DNA of 64,000 nucleotides from Pseudomonadota bacterium (GTDB lineage: Bacteria > Pseudomonadota > Gammaproteobacteria > Burkholderiales > Burkholderiaceae_C), in NCBI GenBank assembly GCA_031119395.1, contig JAVHYA010000013.1, positions 1 to 64,000 of the forward strand. The letters are read 5' to 3'. Shown one piece after another: positions 44,127 through 52,649 of this stretch (position 1 is its first letter; each line of letters starts with the position of its first letter). Both the position numbers and the translations under genes were made by a program. Below the pieces are notes generated by a model. The model was not told the DNA's origin and did no database searches. It worked only from the letters and a program-made list of their open reading frames with translations.

Positions 44127-44516
44127 ATGCAGGGCCTGCACCTCACCGCCGACCTCCACGACTGCCAGTGCCAGGCGCACTGGCTCGTCGATGCCGAGGC
44201 GCTCGGCGCCCGTTGCACGGCCGCGGTGCGCCACGCCGGCCTGCAGCCCGTGGGCCAGCTCTTCCACCGCTTTCCCGACACGGCCGAGGGCCCGGGCGGC
44301 GTGACGGCGACCGTGCTGCTGGCCGAATCGCACCTGTGCGTGCACACCTGGCCGGAGCGGCGCGCCGTGACGCTGGACGTCTATGTGTGCAACTTCGGCG
44401 GCGACCATTCCGCCCGGGCCCGGCAGCTGCTCGAGACGCTGGTGGCGCTGTTCGCCCCGCGCGAGGCGGTGCGCCAGTCCCTGCAACGCGGCCAGGTTCC
44501 GGTGCATGCCGGCTGA
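44127..44516 (+). CDS. speD: S-adenosylmethionine decarboxylase proenzyme (prokaryotic class 1B)
   Basis: 129 residues. The self-cleavage motif is [20 protein letters not shown]: cleavage before the Ser of AESH makes the pyruvoyl cofactor, and His and Cys of the same block are catalytic. The small-subunit layout and length match the Thermotoga/Bacillus type. The product, decarboxylated AdoMet, donates aminopropyl groups for spermidine. TAGAGT ends 7 nt before the ATG and there is no Shine-Dalgarno, so the transcript may be leaderless. murU begins inside its last codons. Membrane aminopropyltransferase at 58745 is the only clear user in the window. Confidence 0.92.
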   Translation: MQGLHLTADLHDCQCQAHWLVDAEALGARCTAAVRHAGLQPVGQLFHRFPDTAEGPGGVTATVLLAESHLCVHTWPERRAVTLDVYVCNFGGDHSARARQLLETLVALFAPREAVRQSLQRGQVPVHAG

Positions 44517-45252
44517 ACGCGTGCCTGCCAGCGCCATGCTGCTGGCCGCCGGCCGCGGCGAGCGCATGCGGCCGCTGACCGACCACACGCCCAAGCCGCT
44601 GCTGCCGGTGCGCGGCAAGCCGCTGATGCAGTGGCCCATGGAGGCGATGGCGGCCGGCGGCGTCACGCGGCTGGTGGTCAACACGGCGTGGCTGGGCGAG
44701 CAGATTTCAAGCCATTTCGGCCCGCAAGCCCCATGGGACGGGCGCGAAGCGCTATCGATTTCATACTCCGACGAGGGCCGCGACTTCGGCGGCGCGCTGG
44801 AGACCGCCGGCGGCATCGTGCGCGCCCTGCCCCTGCTCGACGATGTGTTCTGGGTGGCGGCCGGCGATGTGTTCGCGCCGGATTTCCGCTTCGACCCCGC
44901 GGCGCTGGCGCGCTTTCGCGCCGGCGACGCACTGGCCCACCTGTGGCTGGTGCCCAACCCCGCGCACAACCCGAAGGGCGACTTCGGCCTGGGCGAGGAC
45001 GGTCGCGCGCGCAACGTGCCGGCCGATGCCGGCGTGCCGCGCTACACCTTCTCGACCATCGGCCTGTACCGCGCCGCGCTGTTCGCGCCGCCCTACTGCG
45101 GCATCCCGCCCGGCAACCCGGAGGGCGTCAAGGCGGCGCTGGCGCCGATCCTGCGTGCCGCCATGGACGAAGGCCGCGTCACGGCCGAGCTCTACACCGG
45201 CGGCTGGACCGACGTCGGCACGCCGGAGCGGCTCGCGCAGCTCCAGCGCTGA
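44506..45252 (+). CDS. murU: N-acetylmuramate-1-phosphate uridylyltransferase-like nucleotidyltransferase
   Basis: 248 residues. The sugar-nucleotidyltransferase N-terminus [20 protein letters not shown] and [14 protein letters not shown] is close to Pseudomonas Mur[12 protein letters not shown] carries the metal Asp, and [12 protein letters not shown] closes the chain. In cell-wall recycling MurU converts MurNAc-1-phosphate to UDP-MurNAc. The usual partner kinase AmgK is not in the window, so an allied substrate is possible. The ATG at 44506 overlaps the speD stop by 11 nt. Residues about 67-88 ([20 protein letters not shown]) are encoded by repeat copy H, replacing a variable loop before the LETAGGI segment. 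Confidence 0.82.
   Translation: MPAERVPASAMLLAAGRGERMRPLTDHTPKPLLPVRGKPLMQWPMEAMAAGGVTRLVVNTAWLGEQISSHFGPQAPWDGREALSISYSDEGRDFGGALETAGGIVRALPLLDDVFWVAAGDVFAPDFRFDPAALARFRAGDALAHLWLVPNPAHNPKGDFGLGEDGRARNVPADAGVPRYTFSTIGLYRAALFAPPYCGIPPGNPEGVKAALAPILRAAMDEGRVTAELYTGGWTDVGTPERLAQLQR
44703..44768 (-). repeat. interspersed palindromic repeat, copy H, inside murU coding sequence
   Basis: Read on the minus strand it runs TATGAAATCGATAGCGCTTC, then core GCGCCCGTCCCATGGGGC and right end GGGCCGAAATGGCTTGAAAT. This is one of the better-preserved copies, although it is fully inside an open reading frame and translated in sense as [20 protein letters not shown]. Confidence 0.85.
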
Positions 45253-45282
45253 TGCGGCCCAGCCGTCGGCCGCGCCGGGGGC

Positions 45283-47322
45283 TCAGGGGATGTTGGCCGA
45301 GGTGACCTGGAAGGCGCCCCCCGGCAGGCCGAACTCGCCGCCGTACTCGAAGGGATCGGCGTTGTTGCTTCCCACGCCGCAGCCGTTGGGCGCGCCGCAG
45401 GCGCTGCCGCCGTAGTTGTGCATGATCACCGGCCCGTAGCGGTAGTTGCGCAGCGCCCGCCCGCCGTAGTCGGCCACCGAGACCACGTACGACTCGGTGC
45501 CATGGTTGTCCGTGTCCTCGGCCGCGATCGGATCGACCAATCGGCTGTCCTTGAGCGTGCGCACCACCTGCCCGCTGTTGCCGTTGGCGGCGAAGCGCAC
45601 CCACTGGAGCTGACGGTCGCCGCGCGAGGTGACGATCACCTCGCGGGTGATGTCCGGGTAGATGGCGTTGCCCGCCTTCTCCTTGACCAGCGCGATGCCG
45701 GTGGGGTTGCGTCCCACCGCCACGGCGCCGACCTCCACGATGCTCGCGGCCGAGCCGTTGCCGGCGGTGGGGTAGTCGCCCAGGTTGAAGATGTGCAGCT
45801 GCCCGTCCTGCGTGGCCACCCAGGCGCGCCGGCTGTTGCCCCAGGCGTAGGTTTTCACGGCCGTGGGCCGGTTGGCCATCGCCACCGTCTTGATGACCGT
45901 GGGGGTCTGCCCGGGTGCGGCGGCGAAGGTGCGCGGCCATTGCGAATCGGCCGGGCCGACCGAGGTCGTGACGCTGTAGTCCGCGTCGCTGCCGAAGTAC
46001 ATGCGCTGGTAGTACGCGAACAGGGGCCGCAGGTCCAGGAAGGCCACCTTCTGCTCGGACTTGGAAGCCACGACCGCCACGCCGCCCTTGGCGTAGGTGT
46101 TGAAGTTGCGGCCGCCGGACTTGAAGGTCGCGCGATTGTTCGCATTGCTCAGCGGCAGGGAATAGGCCTGCTCGCGGGTGCCCTCTCCGAGGTAGGCGTT
46201 GCGGTCGACGCCCGTGGTGACCGAGATGTCGGTGGGCGCCTTCATGTCCGACGGCAGCGGGATGTAGCCCAGCACCTTCATGTAGCCCGTGTTGCCGATG
46301 TTGGGCAAGCCCGGGTAGAGGCCGTTCCATTCACCCCAGTAGTTCGAACCGGAGGGATTGCTCGGCGTGCAGCGCTCGCACAGCCCGGCCAGTGCGACCA
46401 CCGCCACCTCGCCGCGCAGGTTGACCGTGTCCCACACCGTGATCAATGCGAACTCGTTGCTGTTGGTCACCGCCACCGCCGTGGGCACCTTGCCCGACGC
46501 GAGTTGGGCGCTGGCCCTGTTGGTCGAGGTGTCGGTCTGGGCGGAGCCGATGAAGCCGCTGTCGAACACCATGAGGCTGTTCATGCACCAGCCGGGCCGG
46601 CCCAGGCACCGGGCCACGCCGACCGGGTTGCCGACCCCCGCGCCGGACGCCCGGTACACGGCGCCATTCACCTCGTCGAGCCCGCCGCCGTAGTACACCC
46701 ACCTCAGCTCGGGCCGCTGCGAGAAGACCGCGTTGCTGACCGAGCTGATGGCCAGGTCGGCCACCCCCAGGCGCAGCGCCGGCACATCGGGAATGAAGGC
46801 GACGTGGCCGCTGTTCGAAGAGAAATCGCCCACGTTGTTGCTCAAGGCGCCGACCTGCCAGGTCCCGCAGGCAATCGGGTCGCAGGGGCGCTGCCCGCCG
46901 CTGCGGTCGGACACGAAGGCGATGTCGTTGCGTTTGAACCAGGTGGGCACGCCGCTGTTGCCGGTGGTGCCGTAAGCCGACGGGGCGGGTCCGTAGCGGT
47001 AGTCCACCCCCCCGGCCTTGCCCATGGCCGCAGCCACGGCGCGGTAGCCAGCCGCGTCGATGGTGGTCGTGCCGCCCGTCACGGGGTCCGGGCCGCCGGG
47101 TGCGGGCGCCGGAGCCGGCGCGGGCGCCGCGGCGCCGGATCCCGTGGACGGCGCGGCCGTTGCGGGCGCGGCGTCTCCGCTGCCCGTCGTTCCGGCCGAA
47201 GAACCGGTAGCCAGCGCGGCGAGGCCGATGCCGCCGCCTCCACCACCGCCACCACCTCCGCCACAGGCCGTCAGGATCATGCCTGCCACGGCCAGGGCCC
47301 CTCCAAGCGTTATTACTTTCAT
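45283..47322 (-). CDS. large extracytoplasmic lipoprotein, paralogue 1 (predicted beta-propeller)
   Basis: 679 residues. The signal peptide ends ILTAC, a lipobox, followed by 11 consecutive glycines and an Ala/Pro linker (APAPAPAPAPGGP). The mature domain has repeated short-strand blocks such as KVPTAVAVTNSNEFALITVW, RRAWVATQDGQLHIFNLGDY and REVIVTSRGDRQLQWVRFAA, which look like beta-propeller blades. Cys pairs (RPCDPIACGTW, CERC) suggest periplasmic disulfides. No enzyme motif was recognised. It is about 60-70% identical to the 48864 gene in the N-terminal part by eye and nearly identical in the last 275 residues. Divergent from pepP. Confidence 0.82.
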   Translation of the reverse strand: MKVITLGGALAVAGMILTACGGGGGGGGGGGIGLAALATGSSAGTTGSGDAAPATAAPSTGSGAAAPAPAPAPAPGGPDPVTGGTTTIDAAGYRAVAAAMGKAGGVDYRYGPAPSAYGTTGNSGVPTWFKRNDIAFVSDRSGGQRPCDPIACGTWQVGALSNNVGDFSSNSGHVAFIPDVPALRLGVADLAISSVSNAVFSQRPELRWVYYGGGLDEVNGAVYRASGAGVGNPVGVARCLGRPGWCMNSLMVFDSGFIGSAQTDTSTNRASAQLASGKVPTAVAVTNSNEFALITVWDTVNLRGEVAVVALAGLCERCTPSNPSGSNYWGEWNGLYPGLPNIGNTGYMKVLGYIPLPSDMKAPTDISVTTGVDRNAYLGEGTREQAYSLPLSNANNRATFKSGGRNFNTYAKGGVAVVASKSEQKVAFLDLRPLFAYYQRMYFGSDADYSVTTSVGPADSQWPRTFAAAPGQTPTVIKTVAMANRPTAVKTYAWGNSRRAWVATQDGQLHIFNLGDYPTAGNGSAASIVEVGAVAVGRNPTGIALVKEKAGNAIYPDITREVIVTSRGDRQLQWVRFAANGNSGQVVRTLKDSRLVDPIAAEDTDNHGTESYVVSVADYGGRALRNYRYGPVIMHNYGGSACGAPNGCGVGSNNADPFEYGGEFGLPGGAFQVTSANIP
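45356..46132 (-). repeat. near-identical duplicated segment, copy 1
   Basis: These 777 bp match 48937-49713 in the same orientation at a constant offset of 3,581 bp. I see only two mismatches (positions 45385 and 46114) by eye. Identity falls off sharply on both sides, inside otherwise diverged paralogous genes, which fits recent gene conversion. Confidence 0.88.
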
Positions 47323-47449
47323 GCGATCAACTAAAGTTCCAAATAACTATTTGTACATTGGCTCCTGTCCTACAGGCAAACATCCTTGCAAATCTTTTCC
47401 GAGTCGTTGTGGAAATGCGCTCCAGTTGTTACGTACGTATAGTGACTCC

Positions 47450-48835
47450 ATGAACAGCGCCCCCTACGCACAACGCCGCGCCCGTCTGGCGGCGCAGCTC
47501 GGCCCGGACGGCATCGCGATCGTGCCGACGGCGCCCGAACGCCCGCGCAACCGCGACACGGATTTCCTGTACCGGCACGACAGCTACTTCTATTACCTGA
47601 CCGGCTTCACCGAGCCCAACGCCTGGCTGGTGCTGGCCGGCGACGGCCGTGCCACGCTGTTCTGCGCCCCCAAGGACCTCGAACGCGAGATCTGGGACGG
47701 CTACCGGCTCGGCCCCGAGGCGGCGCCGGGCGTGCTCGGCGTCGACGAGGCCTTCTCCGTCGCCACGCTCGACACCACCCTGCCCCGCTTGCTGGAGAAC
47801 CGCGGCACCGTGTGGTACCCCTTCGCCACGCACGCGGGGCTGGAGACGCGCGTGGACGGCTGGCTGCAGAAGGTGCGCGCCCGCGTGCGCTTCGGCGCGC
47901 TGTGCCCCGAGCAGCAGCGCGACCTGTGCGGCCCGCTCGACGAGATGCGCCTGGTCAAGGACGCCCACGAGCAGGACATCATGCGGCGCGCCGCCGACAT
48001 CAGCGCGCGCGCGCACGTCCGCGCGATGCAGACCTCGGCCCGCATGCTGCGCGCCGGCCAGGAGGTGCGCGAATACCACCTCGACGCCGAGCTGCTGCAT
48101 GAATTCCGCCTCGGCGGCTCGCAGTACCCGGCCTACGGTTCCATCGTCGCGGCCGGCGCCAACGCCTGCGTGCTCCACTACCGCGCCGACGCGGCCCCGG
48201 TGCGGGCCGGCGAGCTGGTGCTGATCGACGCCGGCTGCGAACTCGACAGCTACGCGAGCGACATCACGCGCACCTTCCCGGCCGACGGCAAATTCACCGG
48301 GCCGCAGCGCGCCCTGTACGACCTGGTGCTGGCGAGCCAGGATGCGGCGGTGGCGGCGACACGTGCGGGCCAGCGCTTCAACGACCCGCACGAGGCGACC
48401 GTGAAGGTGCTGGCGCAGGGCCTGCTCGACCTGGGCCTGCTCGACGCGAACAAGGTGGGCTCGGTGCAGGACGTGATCGACAACCGCAGCTACTTCTCCT
48501 TCTACATGCACCGCACCGGCCACTGGCTGGGCATGGACGTGCACGACTGCGGCAGCTACGTGGAGCCCACGCAGGTGGGCGAGGTCAGCGAACGCAAGGA
48601 CCCGCTCTCGGGCGAGCTCATCAAGAACCGCCCCAGCCGCATCCTGCAGCCGGGCATGGTGCTGACCATCGAGCCCGGCCTGTACGTGCGGCCTGCCGAG
48701 GGCGTGCCCGAGCGGTTCCACAACATCGGCATCCGCATCGAGGACGACGCCATCGTGACCGAGACCGGCTGCGAACTGATCACGCGCGGCGTGCCGGTCC
48801 ACGCCGACGAGATCGAGGCGCTGATGCGCGCGTGA
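47450..48835 (+). CDS. pepP: Xaa-Pro aminopeptidase (peptidase M24B)
   Basis: 461 residues. The N-terminal creatinase-like domain has RDTDFLYRHDSYFYYLTGFT. The catalytic pita-bread domain has the two-metal ligands: Asp in ELVLIDAGCELDSYASDITR, His in HRTGHWLGMDVHDCG and Glu in MVLTIEPGLYVRP and HNIGIRIEDDAIV. It removes the N-terminal residue ahead of proline. TATAGT ends 6 nt before the ATG at 47450 and no Shine-Dalgarno is present, so a leaderless message is likely; the track extension to 47060 lies in the divergent lipoprotein gene. It is flanked by the two paralogous lipoprotein genes, both on the other strand. Confidence 0.95.
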   Translation: MNSAPYAQRRARLAAQLGPDGIAIVPTAPERPRNRDTDFLYRHDSYFYYLTGFTEPNAWLVLAGDGRATLFCAPKDLEREIWDGYRLGPEAAPGVLGVDEAFSVATLDTTLPRLLENRGTVWYPFATHAGLETRVDGWLQKVRARVRFGALCPEQQRDLCGPLDEMRLVKDAHEQDIMRRAADISARAHVRAMQTSARMLRAGQEVREYHLDAELLHEFRLGGSQYPAYGSIVAAGANACVLHYRADAAPVRAGELVLIDAGCELDSYASDITRTFPADGKFTGPQRALYDLVLASQDAAVAATRAGQRFNDPHEATVKVLAQGLLDLGLLDANKVGSVQDVIDNRSYFSFYMHRTGHWLGMDVHDCGSYVEPTQVGEVSERKDPLSGELIKNRPSRILQPGMVLTIEPGLYVRPAEGVPERFHNIGIRIEDDAIVTETGCELITRGVPVHADEIEALMRA

Positions 48836-48863
48836 TTCGCCGCGGGCCCGTCGGCGACGGTGC

Positions 48864-50861
48864 TCAGGGGATGTTGGCGGACACGACCCGGAAGGGTCTG
48901 CCGGGCAGGGCGAATTCGCCGCCGTACTCGAAGGGGTCGGCGTTGTTGCTTCCCACGCCGCAGCCCTTGGGCGCGCCGCAGGCGCTGCCGCCGTAGTTGT
49001 GCATGATCACCGGCCCGTAGCGGTAGTTGCGCAGCGCCCGCCCGCCGTAGTCGGCCACCGAGACCACGTACGACTCGGTGCCATGGTTGTCCGTGTCCTC
49101 GGCCGCGATCGGATCGACCAATCGGCTGTCCTTGAGCGTGCGCACCACCTGCCCGCTGTTGCCGTTGGCGGCGAAGCGCACCCACTGGAGCTGACGGTCG
49201 CCGCGCGAGGTGACGATCACCTCGCGGGTGATGTCCGGGTAGATGGCGTTGCCCGCCTTCTCCTTGACCAGCGCGATGCCGGTGGGGTTGCGTCCCACCG
49301 CCACGGCGCCGACCTCCACGATGCTCGCGGCCGAGCCGTTGCCGGCGGTGGGGTAGTCGCCCAGGTTGAAGATGTGCAGCTGCCCGTCCTGCGTGGCCAC
49401 CCAGGCGCGCCGGCTGTTGCCCCAGGCGTAGGTTTTCACGGCCGTGGGCCGGTTGGCCATCGCCACCGTCTTGATGACCGTGGGGGTCTGCCCGGGTGCG
49501 GCGGCGAAGGTGCGCGGCCATTGCGAATCGGCCGGGCCGACCGAGGTCGTGACGCTGTAGTCCGCGTCGCTGCCGAAGTACATGCGCTGGTAGTACGCGA
49601 ACAGGGGCCGCAGGTCCAGGAAGGCCACCTTCTGCTCGGACTTGGAAGCCACGACCGCCACGCCGCCCTTGGCGTAGGTGTTGAAGTTGCGGCCACCGGA
49701 CTTGAAGGTCGCCCGGTGGGCCGCGTTGCTCAACGACAGGTCGTAAGTCGATTCCCGGCCCGGAACGCCGGCAGGCAGGTAGGCCTCACGGCTCAGGCCC
49801 GTGGTGACCGAGATGTCGGTCGGCGCCTTCATGTCCGCCGGCAGCGCGACGTAGCCCAGTACCTTCATGTACGCGGTGTTGCCGAGGTTGGGCAGGCCGG
49901 GGTAGAGCCCTTGCCACTCTCCCCACCATGACGTGGGGGAGGCCGGCTTGGCCGGCGTGCAGCCTTCGCACAGGCCGGCCAGCGCCACCACGGCGATCTC
50001 GCCGCGCAGGTTGACCGTGTCCCAGACGGTGATCAGCGCGAACTCGTTGCTGTTGGTCACCGCCACCGCCGTGGGCACCTTGCCCGGCGCCAGCCGGGCG
50101 CTGGCCTTGTTGGTCGAGGTGTTGGACTGCGCGAAGCCGATGAAGCCGTTGTCGAACACCATCAGGCCGTTCATGCACCAGCCGGGCCGGCCCTCGCACC
50201 GCGCCACGCCGACCGGGTTCCCGACCGGCGCACCGGCACGGCGGTACGCGAGGGCGTTGATCTCGTCCAGGCCCGCGCCGTAGTAGACCCACATCAGCTC
50301 CGGGCGCTGCGAGAACACCTCGTTGCTGCTCGAGCTGATCCCCAGGCCGGCCATGCCCAGGCGCTGCGACGGCGACTCCGGGATGTAGGCGACGTGGCCG
50401 ACGTTGGAGGCGAAGTCCCCGACCTCGTTGCTCCATGTGCCGACCTGCCAGGTGCCGCAGAAGGCCGGATCGCAACCGCGCTTGCCGCCCTGGCGATCGG
50501 ACACGAAGGCATGGTCGACGCGCTTGGACCATGTCGGCAGGCCGCCGTTGCCGGTGGTGCCGTAGGCCGAGGGCGCGGGACCGTAGCGGAAGTCGATGCC
50601 CGCGGCCTGCCCCATCGCGGCCGCCATGGCACGGTAGGCGGCCGCGTCGTCGACGCTGAAGGCACGTCGATCGTCCCCGCTCCCGCCCGGCGCCGTGCCC
50701 TCGGCGTTTCGCGCTGCAGGGGCCTGAGCCACTGTCGTCGACACCGTCCCGGCCGCCTGCGCGGCAGCGATGCGCGGCGGCGTGCCGACCGCGACTGCGC
50801 CGCAGGCGGCCAGCACGATGCCTGCCACCGCGAACGTCTTGCCCATGCCCATTGCTTGCAT
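48864..50861 (-). CDS. large extracytoplasmic lipoprotein, paralogue 2 (predicted beta-propeller)
   Basis: 665 residues from the ATG at 50861. The signal peptide MQAMGMGKTFAVAGIVLAAC has a lipobox (LAAC). The linker differs from paralogue 1, having no glycine run. The N-terminal half shows the same blocks (SAYGTTGNGGLPTWSKRVDH, PGWCMNGLMVFDNGFIGFAQ) with many substitutions, and the C-terminal 275 residues are the same but for one residue (APKGCG for APNGCG) and the last few. Function unknown. It lies between pepP (converging) and the dadA gene, in the same direction as dadA's operon but with a separate promoter region likely. Confidence 0.82.
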   Translation of the reverse strand: MQAMGMGKTFAVAGIVLAACGAVAVGTPPRIAAAQAAGTVSTTVAQAPAARNAEGTAPGGSGDDRRAFSVDDAAAYRAMAAAMGQAAGIDFRYGPAPSAYGTTGNGGLPTWSKRVDHAFVSDRQGGKRGCDPAFCGTWQVGTWSNEVGDFASNVGHVAYIPESPSQRLGMAGLGISSSSNEVFSQRPELMWVYYGAGLDEINALAYRRAGAPVGNPVGVARCEGRPGWCMNGLMVFDNGFIGFAQSNTSTNKASARLAPGKVPTAVAVTNSNEFALITVWDTVNLRGEIAVVALAGLCEGCTPAKPASPTSWWGEWQGLYPGLPNLGNTAYMKVLGYVALPADMKAPTDISVTTGLSREAYLPAGVPGRESTYDLSLSNAAHRATFKSGGRNFNTYAKGGVAVVASKSEQKVAFLDLRPLFAYYQRMYFGSDADYSVTTSVGPADSQWPRTFAAAPGQTPTVIKTVAMANRPTAVKTYAWGNSRRAWVATQDGQLHIFNLGDYPTAGNGSAASIVEVGAVAVGRNPTGIALVKEKAGNAIYPDITREVIVTSRGDRQLQWVRFAANGNSGQVVRTLKDSRLVDPIAAEDTDNHGTESYVVSVADYGGRALRNYRYGPVIMHNYGGSACGAPKGCGVGSNNADPFEYGGEFALPGRPFRVVSANIP
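48937..49713 (-). repeat. near-identical duplicated segment, copy 2
   Basis: Partner of 45356-46132 in direct orientation. Recombination between the two would remove pepP and fuse the two lipoprotein genes into one chimaera. Confidence 0.88.
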
Positions 50862-50940
50862 GGCGAAAGTGTCCCGTCGAAGAACCCGACCGTCCAGCAA
50901 AGCCCCGCCGAAGCCACGGGCGCCCGGACCAGGCCTGTGC

Positions 50941-52188
50941 TCAGTGGCGCGTCAGAAAACGGAGCGCCGAATACGGCGCCGGGTCGACCACCGGGGCCTT
51001 GCCATCGATCAGCTCGGCCAGCAGACGCCCGCTCACGGGGCCGAGCGTGAAGCCCTGGTGCGCATGGCCGAAGTTGAACCACAGCCCTCGATGGCGCGGT
51101 GCCGGGCCGATCACGGGCTTCATGTCGGCGGTGCAGGGCCGCGCGCCGAGCCAGGGCTGGGCCTCCACGGGCTCGGACAGCGCGAGCAGTTCGCGGGCAT
51201 GCCCCTCGGCGCGTCCCAGCTGCCAGGGTGTGGCCGGCGCGTCCTGCTTCGCGAATTCGGCGCCGGTGGTGATGCGTATGCCGCGCTGCATGGGCGCGAT
51301 CACCAGCCCGCGCGCGACGTCGTACAAGGGCAGGCGCGGTGCCGCGCCGCCACGGTAGTGCCGGTGGTAGCCGCGCTTGACGAACAGCGGCAGCCGGTAG
51401 CCCAGCGGGCGCAGCAGCGCATCGGCCCACGGCCCCAGCGCGATCACTGCGTGCTCGGCTTCGAGCGGTCCGCCCGCGGTCTGCACGGTCCAGCCGGTCG
51501 CGGTCTGCCGCAGCGTCGAGGCGTCGCCCTCGGCCAGCGCGCCGCCCAGGCGCTGGAAATGCGCCGCATAGCGTGCGACCAGTTCGCCCGGATCGCTCAC
51601 GCTCCACGGATCACGCCAGTGGATCGCACCGGCCAGGCGCGTGCGCAGCGCCGGCTCGGCAGCCGCCAGGGCGGCGCCGTCGAGCAGGTCGGTGCGCAGG
51701 CCGTGGCGGCTCGAGAGCGACTGCGCCTCGGCCGCCGCGAGCGCCATCGACGCGGCGTCGCGGAAGATGTGCAGGTAGCCCTCGCGGCGCACCAGGTCGT
51801 CGGCACCGGCGGCGGCGATGAGCGGCGCGTGCTCGTCGGTCGCGTGGGCGATCAGGCGCGCATAGGCCTCGGCGATGGCGGGGTAGCGCCCCGCGCCCGA
51901 GTTGCGCCAGTAGCGTGCCAGCCCGGCGGCCACGTGCGGCAACGCACCCAGGTGGTAGTTGACGTCGGCTCCGCGCTTGAGCGCCACGCCGGCCAGCTTG
52001 GCGATGCTGCGCGGAAAGGCGTAGGGCGCCACCGCCTCGCGCTGGATGATGCCGGCATTGCCATAGGAGGTCTCGCGCCCGGGCGCGCGGCGGTCGACCA
52101 GCACCACCGCATGGCCGCGCATCGCCAGGTGCACGGCGGTGCAGGTGCCGACCATGCCGGCGCCCAGCACGAGCACGCTGCGGCTCAT
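50941..52188 (-). CDS. dadA: D-amino acid dehydrogenase-like FAD oxidoreductase
   Basis: 415 residues. The FAD motif is SVLVLGAGMVGTCTAVHLAM. The family hallmarks TSYGNAGIIQREAVAPYAFP and GYHRHYRGGAAPRLPLYDVA follow, and the C-terminal block is CTADMKPVIGPAPRHRGLWF with NFGHAHQGFTLGPVSGRLLA. These are typical of DadA, which oxidises D-amino acids to imino acids and passes electrons to the respiratory chain. Its start codon overlaps the ridA stop (ATGA), so they are coupled; RidA would hydrolyse the imine released. It belongs to the operon preceded by a LysR palindrome. The exact D-amino acid or amine substrate is unknown. Confidence 0.9.
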   Translation of the reverse strand: MSRSVLVLGAGMVGTCTAVHLAMRGHAVVLVDRRAPGRETSYGNAGIIQREAVAPYAFPRSIAKLAGVALKRGADVNYHLGALPHVAAGLARYWRNSGAGRYPAIAEAYARLIAHATDEHAPLIAAAGADDLVRREGYLHIFRDAASMALAAAEAQSLSSRHGLRTDLLDGAALAAAEPALRTRLAGAIHWRDPWSVSDPGELVARYAAHFQRLGGALAEGDASTLRQTATGWTVQTAGGPLEAEHAVIALGPWADALLRPLGYRLPLFVKRGYHRHYRGGAAPRLPLYDVARGLVIAPMQRGIRITTGAEFAKQDAPATPWQLGRAEGHARELLALSEPVEAQPWLGARPCTADMKPVIGPAPRHRGLWFNFGHAHQGFTLGPVSGRLLAELIDGKAPVVDPAPYSALRFLTRH

Positions 52189-52538
52189 CGCGCGCGGCTC
52201 GCCACCACCGTCAGTTCGAGCAGCGCGCCGGGCAGCATGAGGTCGGCGCGGACCGTGGTGCGCACCGGCCGGGGCTCGGCGAAGTGCTCGGCATAGACGC
52301 GGTTGAAGCCGGCGAAGTCGGCCGCATCCACGAGGTAGGCGGTCACGCTCACCACGTCGTTCAAGCCCAGGCCTTCGCCCGCCAGCGTGGCCGCGATGCG
52401 CTGCAGGGTCAGGGCGGTCTGCGCCTCGATGCCCTCGGGCATGGCGCCTTCGGGCACGAGCGGCAGCTCGCCCGAGAGGAACACGAGGTCGCCCACGCGG
52501 CGGGTCTTGGAAAAGGGAAGTGCGGGCGCTTGCGGCAT
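52185..52538 (-). CDS. RidA family reactive imine deaminase
   Basis: 117 residues in the YjgF/YER057c/UK114 fold. Markers are PFSKTRRVGDLVFLSGELPL, LTLQRIAATLAGEGLGLNDV and VRTTVRADLMLPGALLELTV, with the conserved Arg in the PVRTTV stretch. Members hydrolyse reactive enamines and imines. Overlap with dadA, which makes imino acids, fits a protective or pathway role. The ATG at 52538 is chosen, because the upstream part of the track frame has no family similarity. An 82-bp upstream interval carries one of two identical-pattern palindromes flanking the adjacent LysR gene. Confidence 0.9.
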   Translation of the reverse strand: MPQAPALPFSKTRRVGDLVFLSGELPLVPEGAMPEGIEAQTALTLQRIAATLAGEGLGLNDVVSVTAYLVDAADFAGFNRVYAEHFAEPRPVRTTVRADLMLPGALLELTVVASRAR

Positions 52539-52619
52539 GGCGGTGAAGAACGGGGGGAAGGACGATGGCCGGATTATTCGGCAGGCCCCGCACCGCAGCG
52601 ATCGCCGCCGTCGAATGTT

Positions 52620-52640
52620 GCGTTGCCAATCAGGCAACGC
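52620..52640. promoter_or_regulatory. palindrome upstream of ridA-dadA, putative LysR operator 1
   Basis: GCGTTGCC-AATCA-GGCAACGC, a perfect 8-bp inverted repeat with the T-N11-A pattern of LysR-type sites, 82 bp before the ridA start. The same sequence pattern recurs at 53623. Confidence 0.7.
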
Positions 52641-52649
52641 TTCGCCGCG

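Noticed and set aside
47232-47266. GGX codon tract (11 glycines) as a phase-variation site
   Set aside because: It is an imperfect trinucleotide tract. Length changes would stay in frame, so it cannot switch the gene on or off, although length polymorphism is possible.
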